Origin: Pusillimonas sp. DMV24BSW_D
Lineage (GTDB): Bacteria; Pseudomonadota; Gammaproteobacteria; Burkholderiales; Burkholderiaceae_B
DNA: 64,000 bases
Assembly (NCBI RefSeq): GCF_011388195.1
Contig: NZ_CP049990.1
Span: 1,488,001-1,552,000 of the forward strand
Direction of reading: 5' to 3'
Part shown: positions 1 through 7,051 of the stretch, in pieces
Position numbering within the stretch: the first letter of the stretch is position 1
Layout: each line of letters begins with the position of its first letter
Program-made: the position numbers and the translations under genes
The notes under the pieces: model-generated
What the model was told of the DNA's origin: nothing
What the model saw: only the letters and a program-made list of their open reading frames with translations
Database searches by the model: none

Positions 1-1
1 T

Positions 2-205
2 ATTGTTGAGTTTAAGGCTAAAAAAAGGGGTACACCTAGTTATTCAGGTTTAGTCTTGAGCAGTGGGTCAGGTGCGGTATTTTCTGCTGTTCCTAATACA
101 TCAGTAGCGACAGCATCAAATCCTCAAGGGTGCTATGGAATTATCCAATCAGCAGTTAACTCTGTGCAGGCATACTTCAGGCTATTTATTGACGCGGAGC
201 TATAA
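2..205 (+). CDS. Prophage tail/structural protein, C-terminal fragment
   Basis: An open frame runs from the first bases of the window to a TAA at 203-205, giving about 67 residues with no start inside the window. The fragment is rich in Ser, Gly, Ala and Val and ends ...FIDAEL. It stops 2 bp before the start of a tail-assembly-type gene and lies upstream of a lysis cassette. In tailed-phage genomes that slot is normally held by a tail fibre or tail-spike gene, so that is the inferred identity. No domain can be named from this piece. Confidence 0.55.
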   Translation: MVEFKAKKRGTPSYSGLVLSSGSGAVFSAVPNTSVATASNPQGCYGIIQSAVNSVQAYFRLFIDAEL

Positions 206-207
206 AA

Positions 208-618
208 ATGAACATACAAACAGTAATCGAACACGACGACGCGTACATAATAAACGGGGACATTACTGTAATGAAAGGCAGTGGACACCGTTTTCTTATT
301 GATATTGCTGACTGGATAGCACAAGGCAACACGCCCGAGCCATACGTAGAGCCTCCAGCACCCGTGCCTCAGTCTGTCACCCGCCGTCAGGGCCGGTTAG
401 CACTGCTGCAAACACCGCACGGGGAAGTCACTAAACTGGATGTCGTCGAGGCGGCCTTGGAATCCATTTCGGACCCTATGCAAAAGCGAGCGGCCCTGAT
501 CGAATACGACGCCGATACTTGGGCACGCAACAACGCATTTTTGCAGGCCATGTGGGCCCAGCTTGGCGGCACCGAGCTTGAATTGGATAACCTATTTAGG
601 ACGGCCGCAACGCTTTAG
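208..618 (+). CDS. Phage tail fibre assembly-type protein
   Basis: A 136-residue acidic protein. The N-terminal half is a short beta-rich segment followed by a proline-rich linker (residues about 45-57, PEPYVEPPAPVP). The C-terminal half carries a helical segment starting SVTRRQGRLALLQ and ending near MWAQLGGT, a pattern common in small proteins next to tail-fibre genes of Burkholderiales prophages. It starts 2 bp after the preceding tail-gene stop, so the two are translationally linked. The likely role is a chaperone or assembly factor for the distal tail, by position and resemblance only; no catalytic residues are expected. A strong terminator follows. Confidence 0.6.
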   Translation: MNIQTVIEHDDAYIINGDITVMKGSGHRFLIDIADWIAQGNTPEPYVEPPAPVPQSVTRRQGRLALLQTPHGEVTKLDVVEAALESISDPMQKRAALIEYDADTWARNNAFLQAMWAQLGGTELELDNLFRTAATL

Positions 619-638
619 CAGCCACAACCATTGAACCC

Positions 639-662
639 AGCCCCTTTCGAGGGGCTTTTTTT
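639..662 (+). terminator. Rho-independent terminator ending the prophage tail transcript
   Basis: Arms AGCCCC (639-644) and GGGGCT (651-656) enclose a six-base loop and run into a seven-T tract at 656-662. It lies 20 bp after the tail-assembly gene and 24 bp before the holin-like gene, so it separates tail and lysis transcripts. Confidence 0.85.
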
Positions 663-685
663 ATGTCCAACCGAAAGGGGAAGAG

Positions 686-997
686 ATGCCAGCTGATTGG
701 TTTAACCACTTGGAAAAGATCCTGCCTGGCTTGCTGGGAAGTATGGGGGCAATGCTGTGGATACAAGGATCGTGGAAACGAAAGCTAGCGCTGTTTGCGT
801 TTGGCGGCGTTATGGCTTGGTATGCCACGCCTTGGATTTATCAAAAAACCGGAATTAGCGAGGGCTTTCTGGGGCTGATGGTTGGGCTTTTCGGGATGGC
901 AATTGTCGATTCGGTATTTCGGATCTGGGCAGATCTCGGTTTGTCATCGATTGTGCGCGAATTTATTCGGGCCCGACTCGGGCTGCCACGGGAGTGA
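686..997 (+). CDS. Phage holin-like membrane protein
   Basis: A 103-residue protein with three hydrophobic stretches (about residues 12-27, 33-51 and 57-78) joined by short charged turns, and a basic C-terminus. It is the first gene of a lysis cassette, directly before a second small membrane protein, an M15 endolysin and Rz/Rz1. Holins form inner-membrane lesions that set lysis timing and let endolysin out. Size, topology and position fit a class I-like holin, but holins share little sequence, so the call rests on context. A GAAAGGGG ribosome-binding site precedes the ATG. Confidence 0.6.
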   Translation: MPADWFNHLEKILPGLLGSMGAMLWIQGSWKRKLALFAFGGVMAWYATPWIYQKTGISEGFLGLMVGLFGMAIVDSVFRIWADLGLSSIVREFIRARLGLPRE

Positions 998-1000
998 ACC

Positions 1001-1255
1001 ATGGAAGAGTTTGTTATTGCGCTGTTGTGCTTTGTCAGTCTGGCCTGTGTGGCCGGCGCGTTCAGTCAGTGTTATTCAGGCACTTTGTTGCAACGAATTG
1101 GCATGGCCTTAATCGCCTTTTGGGCCATGTGGCGGGCTGCGCTGATTATTCAGGAAGGGGATGTGCACCCGAGTATGGCCTTGGGTGCGCTGGGCATGGC
1201 GGTATTTGCCGCCGGCACGATGATTAAAACTTGGTTGTGGAGGTATCGAAAATGA
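1001..1255 (+). CDS. Small membrane protein of the lysis cassette (second holin or antiholin candidate)
   Basis: An 84-residue, almost entirely hydrophobic protein with about three potential membrane spans (residues 4-21, 31-50 and 58-76) and a basic tail (KTWLWRYRK). It starts 3 bp after the upstream holin-like gene and its TGA overlaps the ATG of the endolysin gene (ATGA at 1252-1255). Many phages pair a holin with an antiholin or a second holin in this position. Which of the two membrane proteins is the effector cannot be told from sequence. Confidence 0.55.
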   Translation: MEEFVIALLCFVSLACVAGAFSQCYSGTLLQRIGMALIAFWAMWRAALIIQEGDVHPSMALGALGMAVFAAGTMIKTWLWRYRK

Positions 1256-1587
1256 CGCTTGGTCAGAAACAACGAAAATTTACTCGAATGATTGCGGACT
1301 TGATCTGTTTCGCCTATAGCCAAGGTTATGAGCTGACTTTCGGCGATGCTTACCGCGATCCTCGTGTGCACGGACATGTTGGGCAAAAGAAATCTTATAG
1401 CAGCGCCAATAGCCTACATAAAGAACGCTTGGCGGTGGACTTCAATCTTTTCAAAAACGGCCAGTATTTGACCTCGACCGAGGATCATCGTCAGCTTGGG
1501 GAGTATTGGGAGTCTATCGGTGGCTCATGGGGTGGGCGGTTCAATGACGGCAATCACTACTCGATTGAGCATGGTGGTCGTAAATGA
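1252..1587 (+). CDS. M15-family endolysin (L-alanyl-D-glutamate-type peptidase)
   Basis: A 111-residue protein with the VanY/M15 zinc peptidase layout. The zinc motif is SLHKERLAVDFN (His and Asp of SxHxxxxAxD), followed by a C-terminal GNHYSIEH segment supplying the catalytic Glu/His. Phage enzymes of this type cut peptidoglycan stem peptides after the holin opens the membrane. The frame extends to 1231, but the ATG at 1252 overlaps the previous stop as ATGA and gives the usual family N-terminus, so it was chosen. Its 3' end overlaps the spanin start by 4 bp. There is no signal peptide, as expected for a holin-dependent enzyme. Confidence 0.85.
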   Translation: MTLGQKQRKFTRMIADLICFAYSQGYELTFGDAYRDPRVHGHVGQKKSYSSANSLHKERLAVDFNLFKNGQYLTSTEDHRQLGEYWESIGGSWGGRFNDGNHYSIEHGGRK

Positions 1588-2063
1588 TTAAGGCACTGAT
1601 TGGTTGGAAAGGGTACGTGGTTGCGGCCGCTCTGGCTGGAGTGGGCGTATGGGTAGTTCAGGGCTGGCGATACGATGCAAAGATCAGTCGCATTGAGACT
1701 GCCCAGGCAACCGCTCTGGCCAACGCCCAGGCGAAAGCGCGACAAATAGAGCAGGCCAGTCAGGCCGCAATAGAAGAGGTAGCGAAAAATGCTGATGAAA
1801 AAATTGCCGTGGCTACGGCTGATGCTGATGCCGCTCGTAATAGTGCTGGCCGGCTGCGCACAGAGCTTGCCCGCTTACGTCGAGCATCCGAAAATGCCGT
1901 CGTTGCCAGCTCAGGCAAAAGCGAGTCTGGTATCGACACCATCGGTGTGCTCATCGACGTGCTCGAAGGGGTGGAACGAAACGGTCGAGAAGTCGCTGAA
2001 TATGCTGACCGGCTCAAAGTAGCTGGGTTTGCATGTGAAAGGGCATATGAACGTTTGCGTTAG
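1584..2063 (+). CDS. Rz-like inner-membrane spanin subunit
   Basis: A 159-residue protein with one N-terminal membrane anchor (about residues 10-27) and a long Ala/Glu/Lys-rich coiled-coil-prone periplasmic part (about 33-110), ending in a Cys-containing helical tail. This is the type II inner-membrane spanin plan (Rz). It would span the periplasm to an outer-membrane Rz1 partner and fuse the membranes at the last step of lysis. It overlaps the endolysin stop by 4 bp. A complete Rz1-like lipoprotein is encoded in the +1 frame inside it, which strongly supports the call. Confidence 0.82.
   Translation: MIKALIGWKGYVVAAALAGVGVWVVQGWRYDAKISRIETAQATALANAQAKARQIEQASQAAIEEVAKNADEKIAVATADADAARNSAGRLRTELARLRRASENAVVASSGKSESGIDTIGVLIDVLEGVERNGREVAEYADRLKVAGFACERAYERLR
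1789..2022 (+). CDS. Rz1-like outer-membrane spanin lipoprotein, embedded in Rz
   Basis: A 77-residue frame lying wholly inside the Rz gene, in the +1 frame relative to it. It has the hallmarks of Rz1: a basic N-terminus (MLMKKL), a hydrophobic signal, a lipobox LAGC with the acylated Cys at residue 23, and a proline-containing mature part (SLPAYVEHPKMPSLP). An AGAGG sequence lies 9 bp before the ATG; a second ATG at 1795 could also be used. Nested Rz1 genes are known from lambda and many other phages. The mature protein would pair with Rz across the periplasm. Confidence 0.82.
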   Translation: MLMKKLPWLRLMLMPLVIVLAGCAQSLPAYVEHPKMPSLPAQAKASLVSTPSVCSSTCSKGWNETVEKSLNMLTGSK

Positions 2064-2122
2064 AGTTGTCGATCTATGATGTCCGAACTGCGTATCTGAC
2101 GCAACAAGATCAAACGTACTTA

Positions 2123-2131
2123 TGGTATAAT
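2123..2131 (+). promoter_or_regulatory. Extended -10 promoter of the prophage cargo gene
   Basis: TGG followed by a perfect TATAAT at 2126-2131 forms an extended -10 box 45 bp before the ATG at 2176. No good -35 box is seen at the right distance, which an extended -10 can tolerate. It lies in the gap after the lysis cassette, so the next gene seems to be expressed on its own, as in prophage morons. Confidence 0.6.
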
Positions 2132-2175
2132 CTTTGTAACGATATGGGTGTCCATGCAAAATCAGGGGGATTCCA

Positions 2176-2835
2176 ATGAAGTATTACAAGAAGTTTATTC
2201 CAGAAAAATGGCAGGTATATGCGTATGAAGCGGATGGATCACAAGATGACCATATTGGTGAAGAGATGATCCCGATAACAGTAGAAGAGGCGAAAGAAAT
2301 AGCGAGCGCTGAGAAGGATCACGTAGCCCTTGATATTCTAAGAGCAGGCTCTACAGAGCGAAATTGGAGGTGGCCGCCTAAAGCCTACCAGGAAGCTATA
2401 GGTCAAATTGCAGTATGCTCTTCTAGCCTTGAGGTTCTCATCCGTACTGCAATCTGGCATGTTGCGAATCTGGATAGTTCAGTTGGTAGAGCGTTCACCG
2501 GCAAGGCTCGAATTGGTGAGCTTTGCGAAATGTTGAAAGCGCTAATTGAAATCAAAGCTCCTCATCTCAAGGACGATGTCGCGCAAATCACATCGCAGAT
2601 CAAGGAAGCATTTACTCGCCGGGCTATCTATATCCATCAGGTATGGAGCGTCAAAGACGGATTGCCTGCTGTTGGAAAGCTTTTTATTGAGAGGTATGAG
2701 CGGCTTGAGAATCTATCGCCAGTCTCTTTGAGTGACATGTACAAGTTGGCAGACGACATGCACGCTGTAGAAGGGAGGATTATGTCTCAGATAATTGCTC
2801 CTTTATTACCTCAACCCGAACGCGGCTCAAATTAG
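2176..2835 (+). CDS. HEPN-like prophage cargo (moron) protein, function unknown
   Basis: A 219-residue soluble protein that I do not recognise as a named family. The middle and C-terminal parts are helical. The segment around residues 78-160 resembles HEPN-type domains: a helix with SSLEVLIRTAIWHV, a second helical hairpin, then R149-AIYI-H154 followed by QVW, matching the RX4-6H motif of HEPN RNases. It lies between phage lysis genes and the chromosome edge, has its own promoter, and looks more AT-rich than the housekeeping genes. A lysogenic role such as superinfection defence is an inference. The motif is short and the match could be fortuitous. Confidence 0.5.
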   Translation: MKYYKKFIPEKWQVYAYEADGSQDDHIGEEMIPITVEEAKEIASAEKDHVALDILRAGSTERNWRWPPKAYQEAIGQIAVCSSSLEVLIRTAIWHVANLDSSVGRAFTGKARIGELCEMLKALIEIKAPHLKDDVAQITSQIKEAFTRRAIYIHQVWSVKDGLPAVGKLFIERYERLENLSPVSLSDMYKLADDMHAVEGRIMSQIIAPLLPQPERGSN

Positions 2836-2914
2836 CCGCTACTAAACGGTGGGACTCCGTACTTCTGGAGCCAGCACGTGGACGGAAGATGTGGCGAGAC
2901 GTCGAGTTGCCACG

Positions 2915-3574
2915 TCAAATAGGCTCTCCTGCGTCCGCCAACTGATATCTACTATTTCCTATCTTTTTGGTCACCTGCCACCAATGAAAGGCCGATTCCG
3001 ACCTTGGGGTAGAGAGTATCTCAAGCGCTTGGTTGACAGTTATACCTGGGTCAACCCACTCAAGGGCATTGTCGGGGCTTAAACATATTGGCCGTCGGTC
3101 GTGAATGTCCACCATACCGCCTGCAGCGTCATCGGTCACGATCGCGAACCCCGTTTCAGCAAGTACGTCTTTGCCTGGTTCCCAGGCAGTAATCCCTGCC
3201 ATCAATATCGGCGCTTCATCTTTCGGGCTGATGTACCACGGCTGTTTGTCGCCTTTTTCGCCTGTCCACTCATACCAGCCGTCTGCCGGCACAATGATTC
3301 GACGCGTTAGAATGGGCTTCCAAAAGGGTGAACCTTTAAGCACGGTGTCCAGGCGCGCGTTGCTGGCCGGTCCGCGCTTGTACCAGGGTGGTTTATACCC
3401 CCAAAACAGGCGGTCAAACTGCTCTGTGCCATCGCCTATTCGGTGGAAAACTATTGGGCGGGTACCTGGCGGCACGTTGTACTTGAGACCGTCATCGAGA
3501 ATTTTGCGCATATTGGTACGCAGCGTCTCGCCGTATTCATGGACTTCCCGCGCCTGTCGAATCCTGCCACACAT
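2915..3574 (-). CDS. SRAP-domain abasic-site protein (YedK/HMCES family)
   Basis: A 219-residue protein with the whole SRAP plan. Cys2 (exposed after Met removal, and the residue that crosslinks to abasic DNA), Asn33 in YNVPPGT, the NAR motif at 72-74, Glu102 in GWYEW and His158 in DIHDRRP are all present. The family forms a thiazolidine link to abasic sites in single-stranded DNA and shields them. The start overlaps the end of the upstream unknown gene by 38 bp, so the two form one operon. A perfect LexA box precedes that operon, in line with the SOS link of the family. Confidence 0.9.
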   Translation of the reverse strand: MCGRIRQAREVHEYGETLRTNMRKILDDGLKYNVPPGTRPIVFHRIGDGTEQFDRLFWGYKPPWYKRGPASNARLDTVLKGSPFWKPILTRRIIVPADGWYEWTGEKGDKQPWYISPKDEAPILMAGITAWEPGKDVLAETGFAIVTDDAAGGMVDIHDRRPICLSPDNALEWVDPGITVNQALEILSTPRSESAFHWWQVTKKIGNSRYQLADAGEPI

Positions 3575-3881
3575 TTTTGTCCTCGAACATTATCCGCCAT
3601 GTCTGATAGTAGCGGTGTCCCTCGATTTCTTCAAAGCCTGTGACAACCATTATTCGATCACTGTCGAGCGCTATTAATTCGGGTTCATGCAAGTCCGGGA
3701 TAGGTGAAGCTATGTAGCCTCCGAATTGATCGTGACGCGACAAGGTCAGCCGGGCAGTTGTTCGCTTTAGTTCAGGGTGGGGCATCCAATACATATGAAC
3801 TGGACCGGGAACGGCCGCTTCCCAATCACGGTCGTGAAGTAATTTGCCAAAACGATGGGTTCGTATAATTGATGCTTTCAT
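3537..3881 (-). CDS. Unknown protein co-transcribed with SRAP gene, SOS-regulated
   Basis: A 114-residue protein, not recognised. It is rich in aromatics and His/Arg, has no membrane segment or signal, and contains a beta-strand-like pattern (VHMYWMPH, RIMVVTGFEE, YYQTWRIMF). Its 3' end overlaps the SRAP gene by 38 bp. The LexA box at 3886-3901 ends only 5 bp from its ATG, and no Shine-Dalgarno sequence is visible, so the message may be leaderless or nearly so. A role with SRAP in DNA-damage handling is inferred from the shared promoter only. Confidence 0.65.
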   Translation of the reverse strand: MKASIIRTHRFGKLLHDRDWEAAVPGPVHMYWMPHPELKRTTARLTLSRHDQFGGYIASPIPDLHEPELIALDSDRIMVVTGFEEIEGHRYYQTWRIMFEDKNVWQDSTGAGSP

Positions 3882-3885
3882 TGTG

Positions 3886-3901
3886 CTGTATAAATATACA
3901 G
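3886..3901 (-). promoter_or_regulatory. LexA (SOS) box
   Basis: CTGTATAAATATACAG is a perfect CTG-N10-CAG LexA site with an AT-rich centre, 4 bp upstream of the start of the minus-strand SRAP operon. Reading on the minus strand it also contains -10-like sequences (TATATT, TATACA), so LexA bound here would block the promoter directly. Confidence 0.88.
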
Positions 3902-3931
3902 CAATTTAGGGTTTAGCAAAGGCGCAGTTAA

Positions 3932-3960
3932 CAACAAAAAGCCCACCGAAAGGGCGGGCT
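3932..3960 (-). terminator. Terminator of the tRNA-Gly/tRNA-Cys operon
   Basis: On the minus strand, arms AGCCCGCC and GGTGGGCT (one G-T pair) enclose a CTTTC loop and run into TTTTTGTTGTT. It lies about 80 bp past the 3' end of tRNA-Cys. Confidence 0.85.
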
Positions 3961-4038
3961 GATTTTCGTTTTTGCGAAGCAAAGGGTGTTTTGCGAAGCA
4001 CGGCAGGTTTTGAAAGTGCTGGAAACCCGCGTAAATAT

Positions 4039-4112
4039 TGGAGGCGCAACTCGGAATCGAACCGGGGTACACGGATTTGCAATCCGCTGCATAACCACTC
4101 TGCCATTGCGCC
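4039..4112 (-). tRNA. tRNA-Cys (anticodon GCA)
   Basis: 74 nt including an encoded CCA. The acceptor arm pairs GGCGCAA with TTGCGCC, the anticodon loop is ATTTGCAAT, and the T arm contains GGTTCGATTCC. It is the second gene of a tRNA-Gly/tRNA-Cys operon, the same pairing as E. coli glyW-cysT. Its 3' end points toward the prophage remnant. Confidence 0.96.
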
Positions 4113-4178
4113 GTGGGGAACGTACACGTTACATTGTACGTAAAAAAGGGAAGCGTTGTGGGCTTCCCTTTAGGTATC

Positions 4179-4254
4179 TGGAGCGGGAAACGAGTCTCGA
4201 ACTCGCGACCTCAACCTTGGCAAGGTTGCGCTCTACCAACTGAGCTATTCCCGC
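4179..4254 (-). tRNA. tRNA-Gly (anticodon GCC)
   Basis: 76 nt including an encoded CCA. The acceptor arm is GCGGGAA/TTCCCGC, the D arm is AGCTCAGTTGGTAGAGC, the anticodon arm is CAACCTTGCCAAGGTTG, and the T arm has GAGTTCGAGACTC. It is transcribed first, with tRNA-Cys 66 bp downstream; between them lies a short hairpin (GGGAAGC...GCTTCCC) likely to be a processing signal. Confidence 0.97.
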
Positions 4255-4312
4255 AAAAAAAGCACTGCTTTTTGTTCTTAAAACCCGTGTTGCCTGTTTC
4301 AAGAAGCTTCGC

Positions 4313-4341
4313 AGTATATATGAAATTTTTTACTTGGGCAA
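4313..4341 (-). promoter_or_regulatory. Promoter of the tRNA-Gly/tRNA-Cys operon
   Basis: On the minus strand, TTGCCC (-35, 4336-4341) and TATACT (-10, 4313-4318) are 17 bp apart. The -10 is followed by a GC-rich GCG discriminator, typical of stringently controlled stable-RNA promoters. The predicted start is about 50 bp before tRNA-Gly. Confidence 0.7.
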
Positions 4342-4474
4342 CTTAACAGCTTTGGCTGTTCCTTTGCCGGGCAAAAAATTTTCCTAGCTACGAAAGAACA
4401 AGATAATAACATATTTTTTATTTCAACGTGGTGTAATACAGGCTGTTGTTTATTGCATATGGCAGTTTTAGTAC

Positions 4475-5518
4475 ATGACACAAACAGTGCCGTTGAACTC
4501 AGTCGTTCCTTGCGCGCAAGATCTTACTGCGCTTAATACTTTTGGCTTGCAGGCCAAAGCACAGGCTTATGTTCGTTTTACCGATCGCGCGCAATTGCCT
4601 GCAATTACTCAGCTTACCGGCCAGTGCAGGCAGGTGTTTGTGTTGGGTGGGGGCAGCAACGTGGTGATGGCGCCTCATGTGAACGCCTTGGTGGTTCATG
4701 TTGCAACGAAGGGAATCCGCCTGCTCGAAGCGTCAACAGAAGGTTATCTGGTGCAAGCACAGGCCGGAGAAAATTGGCACGACTTTGTGCGTTATTGTCT
4801 TGATCAGGGCTGGTTCGGGTTGGAAAATCTGGCGTTGATTCCGGGTACGGTGGGTGCCGCGCCGGTTCAGAATATCGGCGCTTACGGTGTTGAGCTTGAT
4901 CAGTTTGTGCATCAGGTGCAGGCGTGGGATATGGCGCGTGGCGAAGAGGTTTGTTTTACTCGTGAAGAATGTCGTTTTTCATACCGCGATAGTTTTTTTA
5001 AACAATCGGCGCCGGGGAGATGGCTCATTTTGTCAGTTCAGTTTTTCTTGCCGCGCGAATGGCAGCCAACATTGGGTTATCCCGATTTAGCGCGGCACGA
5101 AGGGCTACGGGCAATGGGTAACGCCGTAACCGCGCCTGCATTATTCGAAGCGGTGTGTGAAATCCGGCGTAAGAAGTTACCCGATCCGGCGGTTTTGGGT
5201 AATGCCGGAAGTTTCTTTAAGAACCCGGTTGTGAGTGCCGCCCAGTTTGAGGAAATCAAACGTCGTCACCCCAATGTCATTGCCTATGCCATGCCGGCAG
5301 GTGGCATGAAGCTCGCTGCCGGCTGGTTAATTGACCGCGCCGGTTGGAAGGGTAAGCGCATCCGGAATGTAGGAGTACATGGCCGCCAAGCACTGGTGTT
5401 GGTTAATCACGGCCAGGCAAGCGCGCTTGAGGTGCGTTATTTGGCCGATGAAATACGTAAGGATATTCGCCTGCGCTATGGTGTTGACTTGGAGCAGGAG
5501 CCTGTAAACGTTGTTTGA
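4475..5518 (+). CDS. murB: UDP-N-acetylenolpyruvoylglucosamine reductase
   Basis: This cytoplasmic FAD enzyme reduces UDP-GlcNAc-enolpyruvate with NADPH to UDP-MurNAc, the second committed step of peptidoglycan precursor synthesis. The 347 residues match type I MurB. GGGSNVV (about 58-64) and GTVGAAPVQNIGAYG (about 128-142) are FAD and substrate motifs, and GNAGSFFKNP (about 247-256) holds the catalytic Ser that protonates the substrate. It stands alone between the tRNA promoter region and convergent dapB. There is no clear ribosome-binding site before the ATG, and the 220-bp AT-rich upstream gap holds its promoter and that of the tRNAs. Confidence 0.96.
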   Translation: MTQTVPLNSVVPCAQDLTALNTFGLQAKAQAYVRFTDRAQLPAITQLTGQCRQVFVLGGGSNVVMAPHVNALVVHVATKGIRLLEASTEGYLVQAQAGENWHDFVRYCLDQGWFGLENLALIPGTVGAAPVQNIGAYGVELDQFVHQVQAWDMARGEEVCFTREECRFSYRDSFFKQSAPGRWLILSVQFFLPREWQPTLGYPDLARHEGLRAMGNAVTAPALFEAVCEIRRKKLPDPAVLGNAGSFFKNPVVSAAQFEEIKRRHPNVIAYAMPAGGMKLAAGWLIDRAGWKGKRIRNVGVHGRQALVLVNHGQASALEVRYLADEIRKDIRLRYGVDLEQEPVNVV

Positions 5519-5553
5519 AGTACTTTTTACGCCGCTGGAAATACCGAAATAAG

Positions 5554-6345
5554 TTACACCGATAGGACGTCTTGCATGTCGAACAGCCCGAATTCCTTGC
5601 GGGCTAGATAGCGAGCCGCGCGCAGGCTGCCTTGCGCGTAAGTGGCGCGGCTGCTGGAACGATGCGAGATTTCTATGCGTTCACCGTCGCCGCAAAAATA
5701 AACGGTGTGATCACCGATAATGTCCCCCCCGCGCAGCACTGAAAAGCCGATTGTGCCGTCTTTGCGTGGGCCGGTGTGCCCGTGTCGTGCCCAGTCGGCC
5801 ACGTCGTCGAGCTTTTTGCCCCAAGTACGCGCGATTGTCTCACCCATTGAAATAGCGGTACCTGAAGGTGCGTCGACTTTATTGCGATGGTGGGCTTCGA
5901 ATATTTCGGCATCATAGCCATCGTTCAGCAGCCGGGCGGCCATTTCCAATAGTTTGTATGTGGCATTTACACCAATGCTCATGTTGGATGCAAAGACGAT
6001 AGCGGTTTTTTGGCCGGCGGCTTGAATTGCTTGTTTGCCCTCGGTGTCAAAGCCGGTGGTTCCAATAACACACTTCACGTTGTGCTTGATGCAGGCCTGC
6101 AGATGGGTCAGCGTGCCCTCAGGTCGGGTAAAGTCGATTAAGCAGTCGGCATTTGCCAGGGCGTCGAGATCATCGGTAATGAGAACGCCCGTTGTATGCC
6201 CCAGGAACCCCCCCGCATCCTGACCAAGGCACGCCGCGCCGGGGCGGTCGAGTGCGACGCTCAGGGTAAGGTCGGGGGATTGAATGACGGCTTCAGTCAG
6301 CATACGGCCCATTCGGCCGTCAGCTCCTGCAATGGCGATACGCAT
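5554..6345 (-). CDS. dapB: 4-hydroxy-tetrahydrodipicolinate reductase
   Basis: It reduces 4-hydroxy-tetrahydrodipicolinate with NAD(P)H in the diaminopimelate/lysine pathway and thus feeds peptidoglycan. The 263 residues begin with the Rossmann motif GADGRMG (residues 7-13). The catalytic stretch [15 protein letters not shown] (about 150-164) carries the His and Lys of the active site. It follows bamE by 10 bp on the same strand, so the two probably share a transcript. It faces murB tail to tail with a 35-bp gap. The N-terminus [10 protein letters not shown] is the usual one for the family. Confidence 0.97.
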   Translation of the reverse strand: MRIAIAGADGRMGRMLTEAVIQSPDLTLSVALDRPGAACLGQDAGGFLGHTTGVLITDDLDALANADCLIDFTRPEGTLTHLQACIKHNVKCVIGTTGFDTEGKQAIQAAGQKTAIVFASNMSIGVNATYKLLEMAARLLNDGYDAEIFEAHHRNKVDAPSGTAISMGETIARTWGKKLDDVADWARHGHTGPRKDGTIGFSVLRGGDIIGDHTVYFCGDGERIEISHRSSSRATYAQGSLRAARYLARKEFGLFDMQDVLSV

Positions 6346-6355
6346 GGGTTTCCTT

Positions 6356-6910
6356 TTAGCGGAGTGGTTCAGTATTGGTTTGCCCAGGGATTTGCGGACG
6401 TTGGGGTTGTTCTACGTTAATACCGATATCGGTATCCGGGCCCACCTGCTCTTCACGAGATGTGTTTTCGGTTGCCGTGTCGTCTTCACGTTCAGCCGCA
6501 CGGGCTTCCGTTTCGTCGACGCTACCGGTGTCGTTGGACTGAAATGGTTGGCGGTTTGGTTGTTTATCACCCTCCCAGCGAACCAGGACATCCCCTTCAA
6601 ACCAGACAGTGAATTGGCGTTCTTCCGGTTCGCCGTAACCTGGTTGGTTGTAAAACACATAATCCCAACGGTTGGTGCGGAAAATATCCTGCAAAATCGG
6701 GGTGCCCAGCACAAAACGCACCTGTTCGCGTGTCATGCCCTGTTCCAGTCGTGCGACTTGCTCGGCGGTGATCCAGTTTCCTTGTTGTACGTCGGCCCGG
6801 TAGGGAAAACCCCATTTTGTGCCGCCGCACGCAGAGAGTGAAATGGCCAAAACGCCGATGGCAAGGCTGCTGCGCCAGGTTCTAAAGAAGGATTTGACAG
6901 TGGTTACCAC
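6356..6910 (-). CDS. bamE: Outer-membrane assembly lipoprotein BamE (SmpA/OmlA)
   Basis: A 184-residue lipoprotein with signal peptide and lipobox LSAC (acylated Cys28), followed by the BamE fold: [18 protein letters not shown], then RWDYVFY and [14 protein letters not shown]. BamE is an accessory subunit of the BAM complex that inserts beta-barrel proteins into the outer membrane. The C-terminal 60 residues are an acidic, low-complexity extension beyond the conserved domain, often seen in Alcaligenaceae homologues. It is divergent from fur, a gene order conserved across beta- and gammaproteobacteria, and is followed 10 bp later by dapB. Confidence 0.95.
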   Translation of the reverse strand: MVTTVKSFFRTWRSSLAIGVLAISLSACGGTKWGFPYRADVQQGNWITAEQVARLEQGMTREQVRFVLGTPILQDIFRTNRWDYVFYNQPGYGEPEERQFTVWFEGDVLVRWEGDKQPNRQPFQSNDTGSVDETEARAAEREDDTATENTSREEQVGPDTDIGINVEQPQRPQIPGQTNTEPLR

Positions 6911-7051
6911 GAATTGCCCCTGTTATTCAAATGAATAAAACCGTTATGATAAAGGCTTAACAATAAATGCAATGATAGCGTTACTCGAGATTCGGCGTTT
7001 TTTTGCCGTGTCATCCTACGGATTTCCGTCTTTTTGCCCGGGATTTATCAC

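Noticed and set aside
2849-3677. Plus-strand open frames opposite the SRAP gene
   Set aside because: They mirror the well-supported minus-strand SRAP and partner genes, have no ribosome-binding sites and show no recognisable protein pattern.
3971-4000. Direct repeat TTTGCGAAGCA at 3971-3981 and 3990-4000 as a phage attachment site
   Set aside because: The two copies are only 19 bp apart and lie on the same side of the prophage, so they cannot flank it; they look like a small local duplication after tRNA-Cys.
6284-6841. 185-codon plus-strand frame opposite bamE and dapB
   Set aside because: bamE is clear on the other strand, with lipobox and conserved fold; the opposite frame has no homology-like features.
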